This document shows positions 15,316-23,721 of a stretch of 42,818 bases of DNA, one piece after another. The DNA is from Opitutia bacterium UBA3151. Lineage in GTDB: Bacteria > Verrucomicrobiota > Verrucomicrobiia > Opitutales > Seribacteraceae. The translations under genes were made by a program, and so were the position numbers. The notes beneath the pieces are model-generated. The model worked only from the letters and a program-made list of their open reading frames with translations, ran no database searches and was not told where the DNA came from. The stretch covers positions 45,816 through 88,633 of the forward strand of contig DEYT01000128.1 of NCBI GenBank assembly GCA_002364975.1, written 5' to 3'. The stretch's first letter is position 1. The number at the start of each line of letters is the position of its first letter.

Positions 15316-16635
15316 CTAGGTAGTTATTCCACCAGTCGCATCAAACTCTTCTAGTTTTTCCACCAGTGAATTCTGAGAAATGACTTCTTCTGCTCCGGTT
15401 CTTAAGTCTTTCACTTTAACCCTTTTCGAATCCGCTTCTTCAGTACCTAAAATCAAGGCGTATCGGGCTCCGGATTTACCGGCCTCTTTAAATTGTTTTC
15501 CAAATCCCACCATTTTAAATGAGTAGGATGTTGAAAATCCTCCCTTTCGAGCTACAGAAACCAGAGAGATTCCTGATTTTTTCTGTTCTTCTCCGCAAAC
15601 CAAGTAGAGGTCCGGTGCAAGGACATAATTAGGGAGTAGACCTTTGGATTCGAGACAATCACTCAATGTCATATCTCCAATCGCAAAACCACAAGCTGGT
15701 ATATCCACATTGCCGGAAAGTTTTTGGACCAAGTGGTCATACCGACCGCCTCCTGCTAAAGCTCTACCTTCCCCAGATGCCTCAAACGCCTCGTAAACAA
15801 ATCCGGTGTAATAAGCGAGACCACGGACGATGGAAAGATCAATGGAGATGTATTCTTTTGCACCATGTGCAGAGAGAAATGAAAGCATTTCCTCCCATTG
15901 GTGAATGAGGGCGTCTGCCTCTGACCCCAGTGTACCGAGTCTTTTCGCTAAGGCATCGAGGGAGTCGATCTTTTTAATGTTTTGGATCTCTTGCCAGAGA
16001 GACTCTCCTTGATCCGGAATCGCTTCATTTAACGACTCCATGGTTTGTTCCGGTTTCCGGCGCCCGCTTTTATCGATTGCATTAAGCACTGCAGGGAGGG
16101 CTTGCTCGCTTACGCCAAGACCATTGAGCAAGGAAACCCATGTGGCTCGGTCACTTAAACGAATTCTAAAATCATTTGAACTCATTCCTAGGGTTTCGAA
16201 GATGGCAACGAGCAGACCAATCAATTCTGCATCCGCGGATACATTTATTTCTCCGAGCAGATCGGCGTTGAACTGGTAAAAGGAACGGCCTCTTCCTTTT
16301 TGTGGCCTTTCGTAGCGGAAGTGTTCCCCCAGATTGAACCACTTAATTGGCTTGGGTAGGGAATTTCCCTGAGCTGCGACCATGCGAGCTAAACTTGGAG
16401 TCAATTCTGGACGCAAGGCAACCGGACGATCTCCCTTGTCCATAAAATGAAAAAGCTGACCCACGATTTCCGCTCCTGATTTTTCCACATATAAATCCAA
16501 GGGTTCAAGGATGGGGGCGTCGTATTCCTTGAAATCAAATGCCCGAGCTACCGTACGGAAAACTCGAAACAGATGATTTCTACGAGAACATGCCTCTGGA
16601 GGGAAATCCCGAAAGCCGGGAAGGGTTTCGAACAT
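15316..16635 (-). CDS. hisS: Histidyl-tRNA synthetase
   Basis: 439 residues, a class II aminoacyl-tRNA synthetase. Motif 2 is ALRPELTPSLAR, the histidine-binding segments are GLAYYTGFVYEAF and ALAGGGRYDHL, and motif 3 is GFAIGDMTL. The C-terminal anticodon domain begins near residue 340. The opening FETLPGFRDFPPE is the usual HisRS N terminus. The gene lies 15 bases after the HU gene and 29 before the phosphoesterase, so it is inside the leftward operon. Paralogous HisZ is unlikely because the histidine-recognition motifs are intact. Confidence 0.97.
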   Translation of the reverse strand: MFETLPGFRDFPPEACSRRNHLFRVFRTVARAFDFKEYDAPILEPLDLYVEKSGAEIVGQLFHFMDKGDRPVALRPELTPSLARMVAAQGNSLPKPIKWFNLGEHFRYERPQKGRGRSFYQFNADLLGEINVSADAELIGLLVAIFETLGMSSNDFRIRLSDRATWVSLLNGLGVSEQALPAVLNAIDKSGRRKPEQTMESLNEAIPDQGESLWQEIQNIKKIDSLDALAKRLGTLGSEADALIHQWEEMLSFLSAHGAKEYISIDLSIVRGLAYYTGFVYEAFEASGEGRALAGGGRYDHLVQKLSGNVDIPACGFAIGDMTLSDCLESKGLLPNYVLAPDLYLVCGEEQKKSGISLVSVARKGGFSTSYSFKMVGFGKQFKEAGKSGARYALILGTEEADSKRVKVKDLRTGAEEVISQNSLVEKLEEFDATGGITT

Positions 16636-16650
16636 CTTACGCTTTACGAA

Positions 16651-16959
16651 TTAGAACTGGTCAAGATCCAGTTTGTCCAAGCCTGCTTTCATTTCCTTGC
16701 CAGCCTTGAATTTAACAACCGCCCGTCTGGGAATCATAACATCGGTTTCTGGTTGGTTAGGGTTTCTACCCACTCGTTGCTTGCGAACTTGAAGCTCAAA
16801 AACTCCGAAGTTTCGAAGTTCGATGTTCTTACCATTGGTTAAGCCCTCCATGATACAATCAAGGGTCTTTTGTACAATTCGAGTAACATCCTTATGATTG
16901 AAATTGTGGGTCTCGTAAATTTTTTGTACGATTTCTCTTTTGGTCAGATTATTGGACAT
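16651..16959 (-). CDS. HU/IHF-family DNA-binding protein
   Basis: 102 residues, slightly longer than HU (90) and near IHF length. It has the alpha-helical dimerisation part (TKREIVQKIYETHNFNHKDV) and the beta-arm with GRNPNQPETDVMIPRRAVVKF. Pro in the arm tip intercalates and bends DNA. The sequence IELRNFGVFEL fits an IHF-like rather than a typical HU-beta member. It is the first gene of the leftward operon reading hisS, phosphoesterase, aat, queF, kdsA, rsmG. A TTGACA box on the minus strand (17043-17038) is about 80 bases upstream, but no clean -10 follows at the right spacing. Confidence 0.95.
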   Translation of the reverse strand: MSNNLTKREIVQKIYETHNFNHKDVTRIVQKTLDCIMEGLTNGKNIELRNFGVFELQVRKQRVGRNPNQPETDVMIPRRAVVKFKAGKEMKAGLDKLDLDQF

Positions 16960-17060
16960 GATGGGGAAACTGTTTGAAAGAGTGTTGTGTTATGGTTAGG
17001 GTAGTAGTATTTCATAAATTCCCATACATCAATGACCTGTCAATTTTAATTTAATTCAAA

Positions 17061-18689
17061 ATGCCAAAGAAAGAAGACGAAAACCCACTTGAAGATATTC
17101 AAAAACAGCTTCGTGACCTTTTAAACAATAAAAATGTACAGGTTGCTTTTGCCCCTTTTATGCAGTCCATGAAGGACCAAGCGAAAGAAGAAAAAGAGGG
17201 TGAAAAAGGTGGTGGAGACCGAGTGAAACCTCCGGAAGATGACTTGTCCAGGGATGAAAAGCTGGAGTCCATTCGTAGCTTCGATCGAAGGCCTAAGGAG
17301 ATAAGGGACTACTTAGACCGCTTTGTAATTAAGCAAGAACAAGCCAAACGAGTCCTTTCGGTTGCAGTTTGCGATCACTACAATCATGTTCGTCGCTGTC
17401 TTGCGGATGCAGTCGCTGATCAGGCAGAATATGTAAAACCCAATGTTCTTTTGCTCGGTCCAACAGGGGTGGGGAAGACCTTTTTGATGCGTAATGTGGC
17501 CAAACTAATTGGGGTCCCGTTTGTAAAAGCAGATGCCACTAAATTTTCGGAGACTGGATATGTTGGTTATGATGTTGATGATTTAGTTCGGGATCTAGTT
17601 AAGTCTGCCGATGGAGATGTGGAACTCGCCCAGTATGGCATTATTTATATCGATGAAATTGATAAAATTGCTTCCGAAGCCTCTCGCTCTGGACGGGATG
17701 TTTCTGGTCGAGGTGTACAAATAAATTTACTTAAGCTCATGGAAGAGACCGAAGTGAATTTACAATCGCCTCAAGATATGATGGGGCAGATGAAAGCATT
17801 TATGGAGATGCAAAAAGGAGGGAAAGCTCAGAAAAGCAGTATTTCCACCAAGAATATTTTGTTCATTGTAAGTGGTGCTTTCGACCAACTTGCAGAAGAT
17901 GTAATGAAGCGTCTTGATCTGAACCGAATTGGGTTTGGATCGGCTGAAGAAGGAGATGCAACCGAGCGTCCATCATCCAGTTTTTTATCGAAGGCGGAGA
18001 CCCGTGACTTCATTAATTATGGTTTCGAGCCTGAGTTTGTAGGTCGATTACCGGTACGGGTATCTTGTGATGAATTAACCAAGGAGGACTTGGCCGAAAT
18101 TCTTCTTTCATCCGAAGGGAATGTACTTGAGCAATACCGTGATGATTTTGGGGGCTATGACATCAAATTCAATATTTCTGCGGATGCGATTGAAAAGATC
18201 GCTGAACTCGCCGCCCATGAAAAGACCGGTGCCCGTGGTTTGGTTACGATTCTGGAGAGAACCTTTCGGGATTTTAAATTCGAACTTCCTTCAACTCCAA
18301 TTCGTACTTTTTCCGTGGATGGAGAACTAATCGAAAACCCTCAGTCTAGTTTAACTCAATTAATGGAAGAAAACCGGGAGCAACTTGATGATTCAATGTT
18401 GGAAGATGTGGACCGGTTTACTTCTTCTTTTAAGCGTGATTATGGATATGAGCTGAAGTTTCGAAAGCCGGCAAAAGTGGCAGTGGTCAAGGAAGCTATG
18501 GCAAGTAATCGATCCGTTCGGGCAATTTGTGAAAAGAAGTTTTCAGATTTTGAGCATGGACTTGGAATTATTTCACAAAGGACAGGAAAGAAGGATTTTG
18601 TAATTGATAAAAAAGTAATTGATGACCCAGACAAGGAACTCTCCCGCTGGGTAGTTGAAAGTTTTGATAAAAAAGAAGTTTCCGAGTGA
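17061..18689 (+). CDS. ClpX-like AAA+ unfoldase without zinc finger
   Basis: 542 residues, longer than ClpX (about 420). The zinc-binding domain is replaced by an acidic/basic, glycine-containing N terminus (1-75). The AAA+ core has Walker A GPTGVGKT (133-140), pore loop GYVG (167-170), Walker B IIYIDE (194-199), an RDVSGRGVQ segment, arginine finger region GFEPEFVGRLP (321-331) and sensor 2 GARGL (390-394). The IGF motif used by ClpX to dock on ClpP is present in NRIGFGS (290-293). Beyond residue about 415 there is a ~125-residue extension not found in ClpX. So it may be an alternative unfoldase partner of ClpP, with substrate choice set by the novel ends (inference). It diverges from HU and overlaps menG by GTGA. 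Confidence 0.9.
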   Translation: MPKKEDENPLEDIQKQLRDLLNNKNVQVAFAPFMQSMKDQAKEEKEGEKGGGDRVKPPEDDLSRDEKLESIRSFDRRPKEIRDYLDRFVIKQEQAKRVLSVAVCDHYNHVRRCLADAVADQAEYVKPNVLLLGPTGVGKTFLMRNVAKLIGVPFVKADATKFSETGYVGYDVDDLVRDLVKSADGDVELAQYGIIYIDEIDKIASEASRSGRDVSGRGVQINLLKLMEETEVNLQSPQDMMGQMKAFMEMQKGGKAQKSSISTKNILFIVSGAFDQLAEDVMKRLDLNRIGFGSAEEGDATERPSSSFLSKAETRDFINYGFEPEFVGRLPVRVSCDELTKEDLAEILLSSEGNVLEQYRDDFGGYDIKFNISADAIEKIAELAAHEKTGARGLVTILERTFRDFKFELPSTPIRTFSVDGELIENPQSSLTQLMEENREQLDDSMLEDVDRFTSSFKRDYGYELKFRKPAKVAVVKEAMASNRSVRAICEKKFSDFEHGLGIISQRTGKKDFVIDKKVIDDPDKELSRWVVESFDKKEVSE

Positions 18690-19396
18690 GCGGACCTGAT
18701 CCTGTTGCGGTTCGCGACACCTTTACTAGCGTGGCCCCACGCTACGACTTGGCTAATCATTTGTTATCTGGTGGGATAGATTTTCTTTGGAGGAGAAAAC
18801 TAGTCAAGCAAGCGAGGCAAGGAGCTCATAATCAGATTCTTGACTTGGCAACCGGAAGTGGAGATGTTGCTTTGGCCTTACGCTGTGGACTTTCTGCTAA
18901 GGTTAAAATTACCGGGGTTGACTTTTGCGAACCGATGCTTGAACGAGCGCGTTGCAAACGGGATCAACAAAATTTAGAGAAGGAATTAAACCAATTTCTG
19001 TTGGGAGATTGCCTAGACTTGGAATTTCAGGACGAATCTTTCGATTTGATCACCATTGCATTTGGATTGCGAAACTTAGCAGATCGAAAACTTGGTTTAT
19101 CGGAAATGTTAAGGGTTTTAAAACCAGGAGGCCGTCTGATGGTTCTTGAATTTAGTCAGCCTTATTTTTGGTTCCGGCCCTTTTACTACTTTTACTTAAA
19201 AGGAATTTTACCCTGGCTCGCAAGACTGGTAACCGGTGATAGGGATGCTTACCTTTACTTGGGTTCTAGCATATCTGAGTTCCCGGACCGGGTAGGCTTA
19301 GCCCAAGAAATTAAGCAATCTGGTTTCGAGAGGGTTGAGCATGAAGCCCTTACCTTTTCCATTGTTGCTCTTCATCAAGGATGGAAGAAAGCCTAG
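18686..19396 (+). CDS. menG: Demethylmenaquinone C-methyltransferase (UbiE/MenG family)
   Basis: 236 residues, with a GTG start overlapping the upstream stop (GTGA at 18686). SAM-binding motif I is LDLATGSGDVAL. The family features FTSVAPRYDLANHLLSGGIDFLWRR, ITIAFGLRNLADR and VLKPGGRLMVLEF are clear. It methylates the quinone ring in menaquinone (or ubiquinone) synthesis. The choice of menaquinone is inference from a likely verrucomicrobial host. Translation is coupled to the ClpX-like gene, an association with no obvious functional logic. Confidence 0.94.
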   Translation: MSGPDPVAVRDTFTSVAPRYDLANHLLSGGIDFLWRRKLVKQARQGAHNQILDLATGSGDVALALRCGLSAKVKITGVDFCEPMLERARCKRDQQNLEKELNQFLLGDCLDLEFQDESFDLITIAFGLRNLADRKLGLSEMLRVLKPGGRLMVLEFSQPYFWFRPFYYFYLKGILPWLARLVTGDRDAYLYLGSSISEFPDRVGLAQEIKQSGFERVEHEALTFSIVALHQGWKKA

Positions 19397-19430
19397 TCCA
19401 TTTCAGAAGTTGATCCATATGCAGAAAATT

Positions 19431-20372
19431 TCAATCGATCGAGATTAGGCTCTGTAAGCTTTGGGCTCTTTCCTTGATTGCTTCCACCCCGGCTGATTCG
19501 AGGCGATCACATCCAAAGGCTTCCACGGTTAAACTTGCCGTACAAGTTGCATAAATCATTGCTTCTTTGATGGCACTGAAATCGAACCGGTTTCGAGAAG
19601 CCAATCGACCCATGAGAGCCCCGGCAAAAGAATCTCCTGCACCGGTTGGATCCCGTAAATCGGTGACTGGGAAAGCGGGAAGGGCAAACATTCCATCTTC
19701 ATGAAAGAGAATGGCTCCATGTTCGCCTTTTTTGATGATGACTGATTGGGGGCCCATTTGCCGAAGTTTTTGACCGGCCAGAATGATATTGTTCTCGTTG
19801 GTCAACTCTTCGGCTTCGGTATCATTGATTACAAAAAGGCTAACTTTTTGGATTAGATCCAGTAAGGCATTTCTTTCAATTTCAATCCAAAGATCAATGG
19901 TGTCAGCCAGTACAAAGGGATCTCCTCGAAGTTGATCCAGTACATGCATTTGCAGGGCTGGATGAATATTGCCTAAAAGAACGAATGCAGAGTCCTTGTA
20001 TGAATTTGGGAGATCAGGCCGGAAATTTTCAAAAACATTAAGTTGAATGTCTAAGGTGTCTCTTCGATTGAAGTTCTCGTGATATTTTCCTTTCCAAAAA
20101 AAAGTGGGACCAGAATCATCTTTTCTGACACCCTCCAAATCAATGCCCCGAGCACGAAGACGATCGAGGTGTTCTTCGCCAAAATCATTACCAATAACGC
20201 CAACCATTCGAACTCGGGCATAGTAGCTTGCCGCCAGAGAGCAGTAAGAGGCAGCCCCTCCTAAAATGTGTTCTTTTTCACCATATGGGGTGATGACGTT
20301 ATCAAATGCAACCGAACCCACGACCAAAAGAGGTGAGGATTCGGTACTATTGGATTCAATGCGATCTACCAT
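19431..20372 (-). CDS. PfkB-family sugar/nucleoside kinase
   Basis: 313 residues, ribokinase fold. PfkB signature 1 region is LGGAASYCSLAASYYA (about 37-52), and signature 2 is DPTGAGDSFAGAL, with catalytic D247 and anion hole GAGD. It transfers phosphate from ATP to a sugar or nucleoside. The substrate is not readable, but adenosine kinase-like or ribokinase-like members look similar. It is the last gene of the terC-to-PfkB strand group, though a candidate promoter of its own lies right upstream. It ends 34 bases from convergent menG. Confidence 0.93.
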   Translation of the reverse strand: MVDRIESNSTESSPLLVVGSVAFDNVITPYGEKEHILGGAASYCSLAASYYARVRMVGVIGNDFGEEHLDRLRARGIDLEGVRKDDSGPTFFWKGKYHENFNRRDTLDIQLNVFENFRPDLPNSYKDSAFVLLGNIHPALQMHVLDQLRGDPFVLADTIDLWIEIERNALLDLIQKVSLFVINDTEAEELTNENNIILAGQKLRQMGPQSVIIKKGEHGAILFHEDGMFALPAFPVTDLRDPTGAGDSFAGALMGRLASRNRFDFSAIKEAMIYATCTASLTVEAFGCDRLESAGVEAIKERAQSLQSLISID

Positions 20373-20380
20373 AAATTTAG

Positions 20381-20409
20381 ATGTTATCGGATGCTAGGCA
20401 ACGACTCAA
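20381..20409 (-). promoter_or_regulatory. Candidate promoter for the PfkB gene
   Basis: On the minus strand TTGAGT (20409-20404), a 17-base spacer and TAACAT (20386-20381) resemble -35 and -10 boxes with four of six consensus bases each. The -10 ends 8 bases before the ATG, so the transcript would be nearly leaderless, consistent with the absence of a ribosome-binding site. Confidence 0.3.
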
Positions 20410-20457
20410 GATGCATTGTTACGATATCTTTTTATGAAATAATACCATGGGAGAAAG

Positions 20458-21174
20458 TCAGAACTTCCCCCAAATTTTTTCCATCAGGGAAAAAGTTTTC
20501 GGGTCATGTTGCTTAAGTTCAGCGCGAACAAATGGAAAGAAATCATTCACCCCCACATAAGACTCTGTCATTTCAGCAAAAAATTCCTTATGATTCGTGC
20601 GGGCATAATGCCGAGTTATCCCTCCTCGAAATAAAAGAACTCGTTCGTAGAGTTGTTCTTTTTCTGCTCTTTTGTAAGCGAGCATGATTTCTTCATTTTC
20701 AAAATTGAGTACTTGATCATGATAAGAATGAGCAAGTTCGTGCAGGATCACATAGGGGTGTTTCAACCAAGTGGCTCGTTCCAATAGTTGGCGGGCACGG
20801 TTTACATGGACTCGTTTTTCAAGACTTGGGTCGTAGCCGTTCTTTTTCAGCCATCCCTGGCTCGGATGATACTGCATATTGGAAAGTTCGTGCTGATAGT
20901 CGACCCGGATTAAAAGTTTCTGTAATTCCTTGTGCTTTTCTTGAGGCAGTAAAAAAATAATTCGTTGCAAGTGATTAGCTAGGGCTTTCTTGGTCTGCTG
21001 AAAGAGTTTCTTGTGCTTCGAGTCCTTAAACTCCTGTCCGAACTCAATGGTCCAACCTTCCAATATTTCAACAAAAGGCTCAGGAAAATCCTGCTTCGCT
21101 GGCAAGGCACAAATAGGAATTAAACCGAAGCACAAAAGGGAAAACTGGAGGTTGAAAAGCAAGAGAATTTTCAA
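20458..21174 (-). CDS. Secreted HExxH metallopeptidase, lethal-factor-like
   Basis: About 238 residues from TTG 21174. A longer frame starts at ATG 21234 (258 residues) but overlaps the upstream gene by 53 bases and has a clumsy hydrophobic start. The TTG gives a tidy signal peptide, MKILLLFNLQFSLLCFGLIP then ICALPA. The zinc motif HELAHSYHD (H165, E166, H169 in the long numbering) is followed 50 residues later by NHKEFFAEMTESY, whose glutamate is the likely third ligand. This two-part layout resembles anthrax lethal factor/gluzincin-like secreted peptidases of marine bacteria. Target unknown. The neighbour upstream is a small DUF6941-like protein. Confidence 0.8.
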   Translation of the reverse strand: MKILLLFNLQFSLLCFGLIPICALPAKQDFPEPFVEILEGWTIEFGQEFKDSKHKKLFQQTKKALANHLQRIIFLLPQEKHKELQKLLIRVDYQHELSNMQYHPSQGWLKKNGYDPSLEKRVHVNRARQLLERATWLKHPYVILHELAHSYHDQVLNFENEEIMLAYKRAEKEQLYERVLLFRGGITRHYARTNHKEFFAEMTESYVGVNDFFPFVRAELKQHDPKTFSLMEKIWGKF

Positions 21175-21181
21175 GCTGGTT

Positions 21182-21580
21182 TTACTGGGTATATAAGGTA
21201 AGAGGAAAGGTACTAGCCAGCACAACTTGATCATCGATTTCGATCAGAATGGAATAATTTCCTGGTTCTTCAAATTTTAATCTTTGGATATCATTGATTA
21301 AATTGATTCGATGGTGGGGCCCGGGAGATTCAAATTCTTTCTGAATGATTTGCCTCGGATTCTCTTCTGACATCGGAATACCAATAGAAATGGAAAGTTG
21401 ATGCTTTCCCTTGGTAAGGTCTGAAAAGGAGAGAAACCAGATCATCCGCGGATGTACCACCGGGAATTCTTGAGCCCTAAGGTTTGAAAAGATGCCCAGT
21501 AGGGTATGTTTCCCCGTGGCAGGGTCAACATAAACGGAGTCACAGGTGATCCAGGCGAGAACTTGAGGTTTGGTTGACAT
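21182..21580 (-). CDS. Small conserved protein, DUF6941-like
   Basis: 132 residues, no signal peptide or membrane helix. The sequence is mostly beta strands, as in CDSVYVDPATGKHTLLGIFSN and ends YSILIEIDDQVVLASTFPL. That is the arrangement I associate with the DUF6941 family, a beta-sandwich of unknown function. The family name is from memory and unchecked. The gene is between M3 oligopeptidase (43 bases upstream) and the secreted peptidase (7 bases downstream if TTG 21174 is its start). Confidence 0.75.
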   Translation of the reverse strand: MSTKPQVLAWITCDSVYVDPATGKHTLLGIFSNLRAQEFPVVHPRMIWFLSFSDLTKGKHQLSISIGIPMSEENPRQIIQKEFESPGPHHRINLINDIQRLKFEEPGNYSILIEIDDQVVLASTFPLTLYTQ

Positions 21581-21623
21581 GAAAAATTACTTGGAAATAT
21601 AGGTTCGTTTATAATGGTGCGAA

Positions 21624-23717
21624 TTAAGATAATCCGCTGCGAAGGAGTAAGGCATCAGGCTGAGGTTCTCGACCCATGAAATTCCGGAAGAGTTGGTCAG
21701 GAGCATCCGAATTCCCTTTACTCAGAATTTCCCTGCGGAAATCGGCTCCTGTATCCGGGTTCATAACTCCTTCTGATTGAAAGCGGGTGAAGGCATCTGC
21801 ATCTAATACTTCGGCCCATTTATAAGAATAATAAGCCGCGGCGTACCCAATAGGACTGCTGAAAAGGTGACTGAAACGTAAAGCGATAGTGCGAGGAGTT
21901 GACTTTCTTTTGGGCAAGTAAGCACTAAGCTCTTGTTGTAATGCTTCCTCGAGAGAGCCATTCATATCCTTGGCCCATTCACGATGAAGGAAGAGGTCAA
22001 GTTTTGAGAATGCCATTTGGCGAATGGTGGCGTTCCCCTCAAAGAAATTACGGGCCCGGAGCATTTTTTCAAAAAGTTCTTCTGGAATGACATTTCCGGT
22101 TTCATAATGTCGGGCAAAAAGATCCAGACTCTTTCTCTCCCAGCACCAATTTTCCATAATTTGAGAAGGAAGTTCCACAAAGTCCCAAGCAACATTGACC
22201 CCATTGAGGCTAGGGTGCTTCACTTCTCCGCAAAGGTGGTGAAGCAAGTGTCCAAATTCATGGAAAACGGTCTGCACTTCATAATGGGTCAGCAGGGCTG
22301 GGGCATTGGGATTGGGAGCGGTAAGGTTTCCGCAAATAAGTCCAAGATGAGTTTCCCCTTCATTCTCTGCAGTTCGTAAATAATTCATCCATGCTCCTCC
22401 GCGCTTGCTTGCTCGGGGGTGCCAGTCGGCGTAAAAGGATCCGAGTAGCTTATTTTTTTTGTCGTCAAAGAGATCATAAAACCTGACCTCTGGATGCCAA
22501 ACTGAAATAACTTCTTGATCATCTCCCTCAATCCGGTGGTCACCATCCCCGGATTTCGTTGAACGCTCTACGATTTTTAGTCCAAAAATTCTTGTTACCA
22601 GCTCGAACATTCCGGAAAGAACCGACTGGATTGGAAAGTAAGGTCGCAAGTCTTCATCATCAAAATCGTATCTTTCCTTTTTCAATTTTTCAGACCAGTA
22701 AGCGACTTCCCAAGGTTGCATCCATTCAACTGGGCCTCCGGTCTTTTCTGCTTTGTAAGTTTCCAGTTCCAGGTTTTCTTTTTCGGAGAATGGAAGGGCT
22801 TTATCCAGAATTTCATCAACGAATTTATTGGCTTTATTACCATTTTGTGCCATCCTTCGGGCAAGAGCAACATCAGCAAAGTCATCCTTACCTAAAATTT
22901 CTGCCCGCTCCTGCCTCAACTTTAGAATTTTACGAATCAAGGGTTCATTCTGGAAGGGTTCATCGACACAAAGCCTATCGCTAGCTGTCCAAATTTTCCT
23001 TCTTAATTCTTCATTGTCACCGTATTGTAAAACCGGGAGCATGGATGGTGCATGCAAGGTAAAAATCCAGCTGTTTGCCCCTTTTTCTTCTCCTAATTTT
23101 TCAATGGCTGCTTGGCGGGCAGCGGTTTTCGCATTCTCGGGAAGGCCGGCTAGCTCCTCTTCTTCAGATGCAGTGATACTCCATTCATTGGTCGCATCCA
23201 GAACATGTTCAGAGAATGTCTGGGTGGCTTTTGCGAGTTCACTCGAAATCACCTGCAAGCGATTTCTTTTTTCTTCAGTTAGATCGGCACCTGATTCTTC
23301 AAAGTCTTGGACAATTTCATCCAGCAATCGACGGTCAACAGCTTCCAGCTCTTCACTTTCTGATTTTTGGGCATAGGTCTTGACTGCATTCCATAACTCC
23401 GGATCCAAAGAGATCTTGGCTTGAAATGCACTGATAGCTGGAAGCATGTCGTTATGGGCTTCCCGAAGTTCAGGAGAATTACAGACACTGTCCAAGTGTA
23501 CCACTAAACCCCATGCTTCGTTCAGTTGAAGAGTGGACCGCTCTATCGCTTTGATGGTATTTTCAAAATGGATGGAATCAGAATCGAGCTTACGTAATTT
23601 CTCCAATTCTAACTCTGCCTGCTCTAGGGCAAGGGTGAGATCGGTTCGGATCCGGTCCGAAGTTAATTTAGACCAGTCGGGATAAGGTCCAGGATTCAAA
23701 AATGGATGTTGATTCAT
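21624..23717 (-). CDS. prlC: M3-family oligopeptidase (PrlC/OpdA type)
   Basis: 697 residues, the usual size for oligopeptidase A. The zinc motif VFHEFGHLLHH has H486, E487 and H490. The third ligand E515 is in WDFVELPSQIMENW. The closing motif GYAAAYYSYKWAEVLDADAF contains the tyrosines that stabilise substrate. It cleaves short peptides, including signal-peptide fragments, in the cytoplasm. There is no signal peptide. The start is four bases after the stop of the SGNH gene, so the two are coupled in one transcript. Confidence 0.96.
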   Translation of the reverse strand: MNQHPFLNPGPYPDWSKLTSDRIRTDLTLALEQAELELEKLRKLDSDSIHFENTIKAIERSTLQLNEAWGLVVHLDSVCNSPELREAHNDMLPAISAFQAKISLDPELWNAVKTYAQKSESEELEAVDRRLLDEIVQDFEESGADLTEEKRNRLQVISSELAKATQTFSEHVLDATNEWSITASEEEELAGLPENAKTAARQAAIEKLGEEKGANSWIFTLHAPSMLPVLQYGDNEELRRKIWTASDRLCVDEPFQNEPLIRKILKLRQERAEILGKDDFADVALARRMAQNGNKANKFVDEILDKALPFSEKENLELETYKAEKTGGPVEWMQPWEVAYWSEKLKKERYDFDDEDLRPYFPIQSVLSGMFELVTRIFGLKIVERSTKSGDGDHRIEGDDQEVISVWHPEVRFYDLFDDKKNKLLGSFYADWHPRASKRGGAWMNYLRTAENEGETHLGLICGNLTAPNPNAPALLTHYEVQTVFHEFGHLLHHLCGEVKHPSLNGVNVAWDFVELPSQIMENWCWERKSLDLFARHYETGNVIPEELFEKMLRARNFFEGNATIRQMAFSKLDLFLHREWAKDMNGSLEEALQQELSAYLPKRKSTPRTIALRFSHLFSSPIGYAAAYYSYKWAEVLDADAFTRFQSEGVMNPDTGADFRREILSKGNSDAPDQLFRNFMGREPQPDALLLRSGLS

Positions 23718-23721
23718 AGAA

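Noticed and set aside
22828..23376. 182-codon frame antisense to the M3 peptidase
   Set aside because: Serine-rich low-complexity shadow.
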